Of a stretch of 59,427 bases of DNA, positions 42,128 through 52,878 are shown one piece after another; position 1 is the first letter of the stretch, and each line of letters starts with the position of its first letter. The position numbers and the translations under genes are program-made. Origin of the DNA: CAZMVY01 sp964617875 (GTDB lineage Bacteria; Planctomycetota; Phycisphaerae; UBA1845; PWPN01). The notes below the pieces were generated by a model. It did not search any database. It had not been told where the DNA came from and worked only from the letters and a program-made list of their open reading frames with translations. The stretch lies in contig CAZUAI010000029.1 in NCBI GenBank assembly GCA_964617875.1, positions 1 to 59,427 of the forward strand, in the 5' to 3' direction.

Positions 42128-43354
42128 TCAGGCAATCTCACTCATCAGCACCCGGCGGTGTTCGTAGACCGCCTTGCGGACCAGCAGGCCGACGAGCGTC
42201 GCCATGCGGCCGTTGACCACGCCGCTGACCGGTGCCGTGCCGGTCCGCACGGACTTGAAGAACTCGGCCATGGAGTTCTCCGTCATGTAGGGCTCGCCGC
42301 CGGGGGATTTCAGCGTTTCGGGATTCTTGCCGGCGTCGCGCCAGAAGACCTTGCCTTCGTCGAGGCAGATGCCGCCCTTGGGGCCGGAGACCCGCTCGTA
42401 GATCCCGAAGAACCGCCCCTCGTCCCGCTGCGGGCAGATCCAGCTGTGCTCGAACGTAACGTAGAACTCGTTCGGGTACTCGAGGTGGGCGAGGTAGTAG
42501 TCGGTGACGTCGCGGTCGGGATCCTTGTCCTTGAACAGCCCGCGCACTCCCATGCCGGAGGCGGCCACGGGAAGGGTGCCGGCGACCCAGTTCAGCACGT
42601 CCCACGTGTGGCACGCCTGCTCGAGCATCCAGTCGCCGCTCTGCCTGCTGCGGCCGAACCAGACGGCCGTGCCCTGGTCGGGCAGGCCGAGCGGGCCCCA
42701 GCAGTTGTTCCACGCCCCGCGGCCGTGCGTCGGCCTGCCGATCACGCCGTCGTGGATCAGCTTGATGCCCTCGTGGTAGCGGGCGGAGCCGCGGCGCTGG
42801 AAGCCGATCTGCGCGACGACCTTCGGGTTCTTCTCCTGCGCCTTGACGAGGGCGTCGGCCTCGGCCTTCTCGATGCACATCGGCTTCTCGCCGTAGAAGT
42901 GCTTGCCGGCGGCGAAGCACGCAAGGTACATCTCGGCGTGGAGATTCGGGGGCGTGGCAAGGATGCAGGCATCGATGTCCTCGCGAGCCAGCAGCTTCTT
43001 GTAGCCCTCGGGGCCGTCGTAGATCTCCGGGGTCTGGCCGAGGGCCTCCCTGACCTGGGCAAGGCACTTCTGGCGGTTGGGTTCGTTGGGATCGGCGATC
43101 GCCTTGACCTCGATGTTCTTCTGCTTGAGAGCGGGCTTGAGGATCTCGCGCCCGCGACCGCCCGTGCCGATGAGGCCGAGGCGTATGCTCGCGTCGGGGC
43201 CGATGGGCCTGGGCGCCGGCCCGGCCGTCACGGCGAGGCCCGCCCCGCCGCCGGTCATCGAACAACCGGCCGTCGCCGCCAGACCGGCGATGCCGGCAAG
43301 GCGGGCGGATGTGGTGAGGAAGTCGCGTCGGGTCGATTGTGATTGATCTGCCAT
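42128..43354 (-). CDS. Tat-dependent lipoprotein Gfo/Idh/MocA-family oxidoreductase
   Basis: A 408-residue paralogue of the gene at 34588. It has a twin-arginine signal STRRDFLTTSARLAG followed by the lipobox ATAGC (Cys about residue 30), so it may be exported by Tat and then lipidated. The Rossmann motif is LGLIGTGGRGREI and the family lysine lies in GKHFYGEKPMCIEKAE. The C-terminal domain includes MLEQACHTWDVLNWV. The ATG at 43354 has GGAG about 8 nt upstream; the longer frame to 43651 has no support. A TATAAT box on the minus strand lies near 43522-43529. The substrate is unknown, probably a sugar derivative. Confidence 0.88.
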   Translation of the reverse strand: MADQSQSTRRDFLTTSARLAGIAGLAATAGCSMTGGGAGLAVTAGPAPRPIGPDASIRLGLIGTGGRGREILKPALKQKNIEVKAIADPNEPNRQKCLAQVREALGQTPEIYDGPEGYKKLLAREDIDACILATPPNLHAEMYLACFAAGKHFYGEKPMCIEKAEADALVKAQEKNPKVVAQIGFQRRGSARYHEGIKLIHDGVIGRPTHGRGAWNNCWGPLGLPDQGTAVWFGRSRQSGDWMLEQACHTWDVLNWVAGTLPVAASGMGVRGLFKDKDPDRDVTDYYLAHLEYPNEFYVTFEHSWICPQRDEGRFFGIYERVSGPKGGICLDEGKVFWRDAGKNPETLKSPGGEPYMTENSMAEFFKSVRTGTAPVSGVVNGRMATLVGLLVRKAVYEHRRVLMSEIA

Positions 43355-43873
43355 GGCGATTGCTCCGTTCGGCTCAGGGTCATGGTTCTCCAGCGTACGG
43401 CCGAGGGGTAATAGAACGGAGAATCGGGACGGTCGCAAGCAGGGGGGAGAATCGTTCGGCGTAAAAAGACCGAGATCCGCACGAGGCGGATCCCGGCCCG
43501 AAGAAAAGGGGTGTGTGTGCCATATTATAGCACACCTCCCCCGGGAATGCACCATAGACAAAAGACCCCATTTCGAAAATCTTTTTTGGGGGCCGTCCGA
43601 TGCCCGCGCGGCGTTGTCCGTGACGCCATGCACAAGGCCCAACCCATGCACAATGCGACCAGATTCACGCGAAACTGGATAGCAATGCCCGATTCAACCA
43701 ACGAGAGTCGCCTTCATATCATTTTTCTCGCGTTCACTTTTGAACGGAAGTCGGTGGCAACGGGAGCGTTGGCGCATCGTGCCATCACGCATGAGCGGTT
43801 CCGGCCACCGGCGCGTCTCGGGGCCAAGAAAAATCCGACGCGCTGCCGAATCCCTCGCCGGCGAAGGCTCGGT
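43355..43873. other. Intergenic stretch between the oxidoreductase and the ileS leader
   Basis: A GTGTGTG...CACAC hairpin (about 43512-43537) surrounds the TATAAT box of the minus-strand gene and could be a regulator site. A direct repeat CCATGCACAA occurs at about 43626 and 43644. No credible gene was found; the plus frame from 43511 lacks a ribosome site and family features. Confidence 0.35.
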
Positions 43874-43902
43874 TTGCGTTTCACGAAAATGGCGGGTATA
43901 GG
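43874..43902 (+). promoter_or_regulatory. Candidate sigma-70 promoter of ileS
   Basis: TTGCGT (43874-43879) and TATAGG (43897-43902) are separated by 17 bp. Transcription near 43909 would give a leader of about 185 nt containing the Ile-rich peptide and the terminator. The hexamers are only moderate matches. Confidence 0.4.
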
Positions 43903-43969
43903 TACCGCCATCATGGTCAATGGGATGCTTGGATTCGTCGGTCGCGATCGCACACGAGACGCGGAGGAG

Positions 43970-44014
43970 ATGCCGCGGATCATCGCCATTACCGGCCGGC
44001 CGGCGTGTTCGTGA
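43970..44014 (+). CDS. Candidate ileS leader peptide (MPRIIAITGRPACS)
   Basis: A 14-codon frame reads M-P-R-I-I-A-I-T-G-R-P-A-C-S, with Ile codons ATC, ATC and ATT at 43979-43990. Its stop TGA (44012-44014) touches the antiterminator strand at 44013-44022. GGAGG lies close before the ATG (43963-43967), nearer than ideal, so translation may start earlier in the same frame (ATG at 43913, 43925 or 43889). A ribosome stalled at the Ile codons would leave the antiterminator free; one reaching the stop would cover it. This is the logic of amino-acid attenuation. Confidence 0.5.
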   Translation: MPRIIAITGRPACS

Positions 44015-44077
44015 AGCTCCCGAAAACGCAGGATGATTCGATGGATGCCCCGGGAGCTTCGGCTCGCGGGGCGTTTT
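44013..44077 (+). terminator. Attenuator of ileS: antiterminator and terminator strands
   Basis: The terminator hairpin (44047-44072) has an 11-pair stem with one mismatch, a TTCG loop and a following GTTTT. It lies only 17 nt before the ileS ATG, so it would stop transcription before the gene. GAAGCTCCCG (44013-44022) is perfectly complementary over 10 bases to CGGGAGCTTC (44051-44060), the left arm and loop of the terminator. The two structures are therefore mutually exclusive. Confidence 0.65.
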
Positions 44078-44093
44078 CGTATGGGGACGGTTC

Positions 44094-47573
<3,480 letters not shown>

Positions 47574-47746
47574 CGGAGCCGACAGCAATGCTCGTGGATG
47601 CGTTGGCCGCGACCGCGCGCATCCGCGGGAGGAACTCGCGAAAACGTAACTGCCCGGCAGGGAAGCACTTGAGACATCCGTGGCATTCGTTGCCGACGCC
47701 CTCCTCGCGTGCAGGAACGGGCATACGCCCACGACCGGGCTGGGGT

Positions 47747-47776
47747 TTGACCCTTTCGGGCCGGCCGTCGTATAAT
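47747..47776 (+). promoter_or_regulatory. Sigma-70-type promoter of tatA
   Basis: TTGACC (47747-47752) and TATAAT (47771-47776) are separated by 18 bp. The predicted start is near 47783, about 50 nt before the tatA ATG. So tatA has its own promoter although it follows ileS by 260 bp. Confidence 0.6.
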
Positions 47777-47833
47777 GCGTGGATGCGGCGATGGGAGAGT
47801 CCCCAGCGGCAGGCCGCACCAAGGAGCTAATCC

Positions 47834-48124
47834 ATGAGACTGATCGATCCGACAGTGGCCTTCATCAGCATGCCCGGCTGGGGCGAGATGGTCATCATTG
47901 CCTTCATCGGGTTGTTGCTGTTCGGCAAGCGGTTGCCCGATGTCGGTCGCTCGCTCGGCAAGGGCATCGTGGAGTTCAAGAAGGGGCTTCGGGGGATCGA
48001 GGACGATCTGGAGGAGTCGGTCAATCGGAGTTCCACCGATCGCGTCCTGCCCCGTTCCACGACCAACGAAACGCCCGAGGCGACCCGCACCCAGACGGAA
48101 AACACCGAGGTACACTCGGGCTGA
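47834..48124 (+). CDS. tatA: Twin-arginine translocase subunit TatA/E
   Basis: A 96-residue TatA-type protein. The N-terminal membrane helix IIAFIGLLLFGKRLPDVGRS ends in the family FGKRLP hinge, then an amphipathic helix with GRSLGKGIVEFKKGLRGIE. The rest is a polar tail (STTNETPEATRTQ). It should form the pore-like part of the Tat machine that exports folded proteins; at least two Tat-type precursors (34588, 42128) are encoded in this window. TatC is not here. AAGGAG lies 7 nt before the ATG. Confidence 0.92.
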   Translation: MRLIDPTVAFISMPGWGEMVIIAFIGLLLFGKRLPDVGRSLGKGIVEFKKGLRGIEDDLEESVNRSSTDRVLPRSTTNETPEATRTQTENTEVHSG

Positions 48125-48162
48125 TTCCGCCCTCCGTCAACCCGGTTCCCGGGAAATGAAAA

Positions 48163-48197
48163 GCGGGAAATCGCGGCGCAGGACCGCGGTTTCCCGC
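48163..48197. terminator. Convergent terminator between tatA and a small lipoprotein gene
   Basis: A 14-bp hairpin (GCGGGAAATCGCGG / CCGCGGTTTCCCGC with one wobble pair and a 7-nt loop) lies between convergent genes. On the minus strand it is followed by TTTTC and on the plus strand by CTTCT, so it ends the minus-strand operon well and tatA moderately. Confidence 0.7.
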
Positions 48198-48240
48198 CTT
48201 CTGCCTTCAGGACCTGTCGGACGACGGCTTTGCCGTCCGG

Positions 48241-48402
48241 CTACTCGACCTTTTCCTTGCCGGGCGAGACCATCTGCGGCTCCGACTCGTGCCGCTGCTG
48301 GGTCTCCTGGACCGTGACGGTCTTCTCCTCGCAGCCGGCCGTGCCCGCCACAATGAAGGCCGGCGCAATCAACGTCAACAGGCATACGATGGCTCGAAGC
48401 AT
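48241..48402 (-). CDS. Small lipoprotein at end of the FlgT/CsgG/LPP20-like operon
   Basis: A 53-residue protein with a signal peptide and the lipobox TAGC (Cys about residue 22), followed by a charged tail rich in Glu, Gln and His (EEKTVTVQETQQRHE). AAGGAG lies 7 nt before the ATG at 48402. It starts 32 bp after the LPP20-like gene, so it is likely the last gene of that operon. I do not recognise a family; similar tiny lipoproteins are hard to classify. Confidence 0.65.
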   Translation of the reverse strand: MLRAIVCLLTLIAPAFIVAGTAGCEEKTVTVQETQQRHESEPQMVSPGKEKVE

Positions 48403-48433
48403 GTCTGGCTCCTTGGGAGGCCCGCGGCCTCCA

Positions 48434-49738
48434 TTACTTTGACTTGACCTCGATGCGGATCCGTTCGCTGATCACCTGCCACACCTGCATTCCGGGAATG
48501 CTGACGGTCACCCTGGCCGTCTCGCCGTCGAACTCGGTCTTCTCGACCATCGAGCCGACCAGCAAGGCGTCCATGTACGACCGGATGTCGTCGTGCTGCG
48601 TCACGAAGTCTTTCACCTTCGTGTCGGACGAGATGACAAGTCCGTTGATATGCTCGCCGAGTCGCCGCTTGGCGTCCAGTTCGGCGGCGCGGGCGGCCAT
48701 GAGCTTGCCCTGGGCCGTACCCTTCTTGTCATCGGGCGGGACACCCTCGCCGGTCATCTCGATCTTCTGGCTTGCCCACGGCGGCAGCTTGACCTCCGCC
48801 GTGGCGTTGTATGCCTCGAGCACCTTCTGCGGCGGGATGCCCATGCCGGTCGCCTCGAACCGCTGCGTCTTGATGTTCTGCGTCACCTCGCTGATGTCGG
48901 TGCCCTTGATATTGCTGCCCTGAATGCTGCGGGTGTGCAGGTTCTTGATGATCGTGATGACCGTCTCGACCGGCACGGCGACGGTGACCTCGGCGATCGG
49001 TTCGTCATAGTGGAGGTACGTGCGGACGGTCTCGGCGCCCATGACCGTACCCATGGCCTGCGCCGTGATCTGGTCGGACTCGGCGACGAAGTCGCGCACG
49101 ATGGTGTCCGACGTGATCCGCAATCCCTTGATCCGTTCGAGGAGCTTGCGTTTGGCGTCAAGCTCGGCGGCCCGGATCGCCATCATGCGGCCCTGCGCGC
49201 CGATCTTTTTCCAGAGGTCGGGGATCGCCGGCTCCGGCGACGACGGCGGGCCCTTGACCAGGCCCTCGGTGCCCGGCGGCAGGTCCTCGCGCGGGGCGCC
49301 CATGCCGACGACCTTGATCACCTTCGTTTCGATCCGCTTCTCCATGTCGGTGAAGTCGGTGCCCTTGATCCGGTCGCCCTTGTAGTAGCGCGTGTGGATC
49401 GACTTGAGCGTCTCGATCACCTTCTCGACGGTCACCTCCGCCGGCACCTCGCACGACAGGTCGGCGAACCACTTCGGGTTGCCGAGCCGCACGCCGCGGA
49501 TGTACTCATCCATCGCGGCGCGGATGTTGTCGCTCTCCGCGACGAAGTCCTTCACGTACGTGTCCGACGTGATCTGCAGACCCTTGATGCACTCGGCCAG
49601 CTTCCGATAGGCGTCCGCCTCCGCCGCCCGCTTGCTCAACAGCTTCTTCTGCGCGTCCTTGGTGTCCACCTGCGCCATGGCCGGCGCCGCCAGCCCCGAC
49701 GCCACCAGCCCCAGTACCAACCATCTCAGGCATTTCAT
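48434..49738 (-). CDS. Secreted protein with three LPP20-like repeats
   Basis: A 434-residue exported protein (signal peptide ending AAPAMA, about residue 22). It repeats three times the pattern AAELDAKRKLLERIKGLRITSDT-type, with RAAEADAYRKLAECIKGLQI (about 38), RAAELDAKRKLLERIKGLRI (about 190) and RAAELDAKRRLGEHINGLVI (about 340). Each is followed by a KDFV or RDFV segment and a beta-rich part. The LPP20 family includes outer-membrane lipoproteins of Helicobacter and the FlgP protein of the flagellar H-ring. AAGGAG lies 7 nt before the ATG. It follows the CsgG-like gene by 87 bp. Confidence 0.8.
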   Translation of the reverse strand: MKCLRWLVLGLVASGLAAPAMAQVDTKDAQKKLLSKRAAEADAYRKLAECIKGLQITSDTYVKDFVAESDNIRAAMDEYIRGVRLGNPKWFADLSCEVPAEVTVEKVIETLKSIHTRYYKGDRIKGTDFTDMEKRIETKVIKVVGMGAPREDLPPGTEGLVKGPPSSPEPAIPDLWKKIGAQGRMMAIRAAELDAKRKLLERIKGLRITSDTIVRDFVAESDQITAQAMGTVMGAETVRTYLHYDEPIAEVTVAVPVETVITIIKNLHTRSIQGSNIKGTDISEVTQNIKTQRFEATGMGIPPQKVLEAYNATAEVKLPPWASQKIEMTGEGVPPDDKKGTAQGKLMAARAAELDAKRRLGEHINGLVISSDTKVKDFVTQHDDIRSYMDALLVGSMVEKTEFDGETARVTVSIPGMQVWQVISERIRIEVKSK

Positions 49739-49825
49739 GCGATTCTCCTTTGATTCGCGTAGAACGTGACCGCTCGTCCGTTCCGTTCGCCGCTTGTGTA
49801 ATAGACAACCGGCCCCATCGACCGG

Positions 49826-50908
49826 TTAGGCTTTCTTGCGAATGCGGTCCTTGTGCGCCGCCACGCGCGTCTTCGCCGCCAGGTACATCTCCATCTCCTT
49901 CTTGTCCACGTCGGGCATGGCGGATGCCTGGCGGTAATACTTCAGCGCCCCTTCCCAGTCGCCCTTCAGCTCGCTCGTCACGCCTGCGCAGAACGCCGAC
50001 CGGTGGTCGTTCGGCTCTTCGGCCAATGCCGCCTTGAACTGCTGCAGCGCCCCGTCGAAGTCGTCCGCGCGGAGCAGGCGAACGCCCATCGCCGACGCCT
50101 TGGCGCTGCCGGACTGCAGGAAGTACTTGTATGTCGTTTCGCACGGAACGAACATGCTGACGAATTCGCGCGTGCCCTGCTTCACCAGCTCGCCGATGAT
50201 GGCGTCCACCGAGTCCAGCGACGCCTCGCTCTTGCTGCTGCCGAAGACGGGGCCCGGCGCCTCGTGGTCAAACTTCTGGAACGGCTCCGGCGAGTACTGC
50301 ACGATGGCCTGGCTCGTGGCCGCATCGAGCAGCGCAAACGAACACTGCACGGTCATGTTTCGCGCAATCTCGTCGGCCTCGCGCGCCGCCGCCGTACCGC
50401 CGCCCCACCCGCCGTGAGACCAGCCCCCGCCGTAGAGGCTCGTGATGTCCACTGTCGTCTTCTTGCCCTGTTTGACCTCCACGCGAATGTTCAGCTTGCT
50501 CGTGATCAGCCCCTGCACGTTCAGCAGTTGCCCGGCCCTGGCCGCCGTCCCCTGGTCCACGAGGCCCGCCGCCTTCAGGTCCTTCTCCGCCAGCACGCGG
50601 GCGGTGTCCTCGCGTTTCGCCAGCGTCAGGCCCGTGCCGAACTTCGTCACCGATTTCTGGACCATGTCCTCCATCAGGTCTGCGGAGAACTTGGACCACT
50701 TCTTTGCGCGGTCGGCGTCCTCGGTCCCGTCAAACTGCGCACTGGCGTCGAGGATGGCGATGTTCGTCAACCCCTCCGGCAGCTTGACCGTGGGTTCCAG
50801 CACATACGTGATCGAGGCGTTGAACGTCTCCTTGCCGCCGCAGCCCGACACGAAGACCACTGCGGCCAGAACGCCCGCCACCCAGACAAAACTCGTCAGT
50901 CGTCTCAT
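49826..50908 (-). CDS. CsgG/HfaB-like lipoprotein with C-terminal TPR-like repeat
   Basis: A 360-residue lipoprotein (lipobox FVSGC, Cys about residue 23). ITYVLEPTVKLPEGLTNIAI and RAGQLLNVQGLITSKL resemble the CsgG/FlgO-type fold that detects and carries outer-membrane components. A glycine-rich loop (GGGWSHGGWGGG) interrupts it. The C-terminal part (FDGALQQFKAALAEEPNDH, WEGALKYYRQASAM) is a TPR-like pair of helices. It may form part of an outer-membrane export or assembly complex with its neighbours. AAGGAG precedes the ATG by 10 nt. Confidence 0.65.
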   Translation of the reverse strand: MRRLTSFVWVAGVLAAVVFVSGCGGKETFNASITYVLEPTVKLPEGLTNIAILDASAQFDGTEDADRAKKWSKFSADLMEDMVQKSVTKFGTGLTLAKREDTARVLAEKDLKAAGLVDQGTAARAGQLLNVQGLITSKLNIRVEVKQGKKTTVDITSLYGGGWSHGGWGGGTAAAREADEIARNMTVQCSFALLDAATSQAIVQYSPEPFQKFDHEAPGPVFGSSKSEASLDSVDAIIGELVKQGTREFVSMFVPCETTYKYFLQSGSAKASAMGVRLLRADDFDGALQQFKAALAEEPNDHRSAFCAGVTSELKGDWEGALKYYRQASAMPDVDKKEMEMYLAAKTRVAAHKDRIRKKA

Positions 50909-51104
50909 GAGAACGCGTCTCCTTTGTGTGAGGAATACTGCGATACCCGATAGAGAGTAGTCGGCAAACAGCCCGGCCGACGATAACTCTGAAAAGCACG
51001 AACATCACCTGCAAACATCTGCCCGGGGTGACGGCGAACCGTCGCGCCTCTCAACTGTCTCCACGCGGTGATTATAGGCCCTGCGGACGCCGACGGCCGA
51101 TGTT

Positions 51105-52322
51105 TCAACCACCCGGCTGCGATGCCGGCGGAGAACCACTCGGCGCGGCCGGCCGGACCCGCAAGCGGACCGTAAAGCGGTTCGCGCTCTGCTCGGTCAC
51201 CTCAAATGACAGCACCTCGCCGTCCATCGGGACGGCCAGCTCCTCGAAACGGTCCGCAAGCTGATTCAGGTCGTATTTCCAGTTCACCTCGATCGACGCG
51301 ATGTTGTTCGCCAGCTCGCGAAGGGCGAACCCATCTTTGCCGCCGGTGACGCCCTTCGACTTGATCATCTCGGACTGGATTGCCGTGAACTGCTTCCGTG
51401 TGCACGGTTCGATCGTCATTTGAACCGTACGGCCGGCGGTGGCCCGCTCGCGCCAGGCCTTGGCGATGTCAGACAACACGTCCGGGGCCGCGTCCTTCGC
51501 CACCCGCGTCAGGGCGTCTTTCCCGCTGCCGGTGGTCGTGGTCATCATCTTGTTCGGGCGGTACGTCTTGGATACCAGAATCGCGGCCGAATCCGTCTGA
51601 ATCACGCGAACGGAGAGGGTCACGTTCCAGCGCTTGACCGTGTGTCCCTCGAGGACGATCGCGTCGCCGGGACGGGCCTCGGCCTGGCCCAGGACGACCA
51701 CGTCGGCCTTGAACCCGGCACCGGCCGCGGCCGCCTTGTTCACGTCGCCGCTCTGTGCCGCCAGATTGAGGTCGCGGGTTCGAACCTCATCCGTCACGCC
51801 CTTGTCCATGAGTTGGACCTTCTTCGACAGGAAGAAGTTCTCCAACTCCGTCTGGACGAGGCCGTTCGTGATCGGGGCGACGTTGTCGTAGGGATCATCG
51901 TCTTCAAGGACCACGATCACGCAGCGCGGATTGCCCTCGCGCTGCTTGATGTGGGCGAACTCGGCCCAGCGCCGTTGGAACTTCGCGGGGAAGACCTCGG
52001 CCTCAATCTGGATCTGCGTGATGTCGCCGAGCTTCTCCGGCCCTTTGATGACCTTCACGGCGCGGGCGAACCCGACGGGTTGCTCAAGGACCTTGTCGCG
52101 GACGAGGGCGTAGTTCTCCGTCTCGCTCTGCGCGTTGATCCACGAGCCGCAAACGCGGCTGACGGCCTCGCGGAGGGCGTCGAGCCTGGCCTCCTCCTCT
52201 GCGGCGGGCGTGATGCCCGCAGCCCGCCCGGTGACGGTTATCCGTCGCCCCTCTTCGTCGGGCGTGGGGGCGCGGCCTTGGAGCATGAACAGGAGTGTGG
52301 AGGCCACTATCGCGCTAATCAT
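51105..52322 (-). CDS. FlgT-like exported protein
   Basis: A 405-residue protein with a signal-like start (MISAIVASTLLFMLQGRA). The N-terminal region RRITVTGRAAGITPAAEEEA, then ALREAVSRVCGSWI, resembles the FlgT N-terminal domain. The middle (FADVVVLGQAEARPGD-type) resembles FlgT/CsgG repeats. FlgT builds the H-ring around Vibrio flagella; here the role may be a related envelope structure. I chose the ATG at 52322 because the signal-like segment starts there; the longer frame upstream is non-family. It opens the operon with the CsgG-like and LPP20-like genes. Confidence 0.65.
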   Translation of the reverse strand: MISAIVASTLLFMLQGRAPTPDEEGRRITVTGRAAGITPAAEEEARLDALREAVSRVCGSWINAQSETENYALVRDKVLEQPVGFARAVKVIKGPEKLGDITQIQIEAEVFPAKFQRRWAEFAHIKQREGNPRCVIVVLEDDDPYDNVAPITNGLVQTELENFFLSKKVQLMDKGVTDEVRTRDLNLAAQSGDVNKAAAAGAGFKADVVVLGQAEARPGDAIVLEGHTVKRWNVTLSVRVIQTDSAAILVSKTYRPNKMMTTTTGSGKDALTRVAKDAAPDVLSDIAKAWRERATAGRTVQMTIEPCTRKQFTAIQSEMIKSKGVTGGKDGFALRELANNIASIEVNWKYDLNQLADRFEELAVPMDGEVLSFEVTEQSANRFTVRLRVRPAAPSGSPPASQPGG

Positions 52323-52376
52323 TGCGTCCAGCCTTTCCGATAAATCTTGAGCGCGGCCACGAACAGAGCGGCTCGA

Positions 52377-52388
52377 ATTGCCGGCAAT
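52377..52388. promoter_or_regulatory. Palindrome ATTGCCGGCAAT in the divergent intergenic region
   Basis: A perfect 12-bp palindrome lies between the divergent FlgT-like and BamE-like genes. Its place suits an operator controlling one or both units. No matching site was noticed elsewhere in the window. Confidence 0.3.
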
Positions 52389-52481
52389 CCTATTTCGACC
52401 GTTTGTTCGACGATCTGTAACCGGATGTCCCGGCATGGCCGGCGCGGATGCCGTGCGTGTTATCTGACGCGAAGGTGAAAC

Positions 52482-52832
52482 ATGACGTTCCGAAAGATCG
52501 CTGTCTGTGTATTGGTGTTTGTCGCCCTGGGAATCGTTTCCGGTTGTGCCAAGCTGACGTTTGAGCGTTGGCAGACGCTGAACACGCAGTCCACCAAGCC
52601 GGAGGTCGAGGCAACCCTCGGCACGCCGAACCAGTACCAGAAAGCCGACCGGTGGATGTACCACGACCCGGACCGGCAGGTCACGTGCAGCGTCGAGTTC
52701 GTCGGCGGCGACAAACTCACCTACTCTCAGTGGGTGGACCCCGAGCACGGCAAGCACGAGATCGGCACCGCCGAGATCGACAAGGGCAATCTCATCCAGC
52801 GCGAGACCGGAAAGACCGACATCAACCGGTAG
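52482..52832 (+). CDS. BamE/SmpA-like small lipoprotein
   Basis: A 116-residue protein with a signal peptide and lipobox IVSGC (Cys at about residue 22). The mature part has the SmpA/OmlA-like run STKPEVEATLGTPNQYQK, in which a helix is followed by GTP and a DRWMYHDPDRQ beta-hairpin. BamE helps the BAM complex fold outer-membrane proteins, but the fold is also used by other lipoproteins, so a BAM role is uncertain. GAAGGTGA lies 4 nt before the ATG. It is divergent to the FlgT-like operon. Confidence 0.72.
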   Translation: MTFRKIAVCVLVFVALGIVSGCAKLTFERWQTLNTQSTKPEVEATLGTPNQYQKADRWMYHDPDRQVTCSVEFVGGDKLTYSQWVDPEHGKHEIGTAEIDKGNLIQRETGKTDINR

Positions 52833-52878
52833 ACGGCGACGAACGCCGCCCGCTCGTCCGCATAGCCCGTGATGCCGT

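Noticed and set aside
43889..43915. Possible T-box sequence (GGTACCGCC) upstream of ileS
   Set aside because: It lies about 180 nt before ileS and far from the terminator, and lacks the stem I motifs and the T-box consensus. The Ile-codon attenuator explains the region better.
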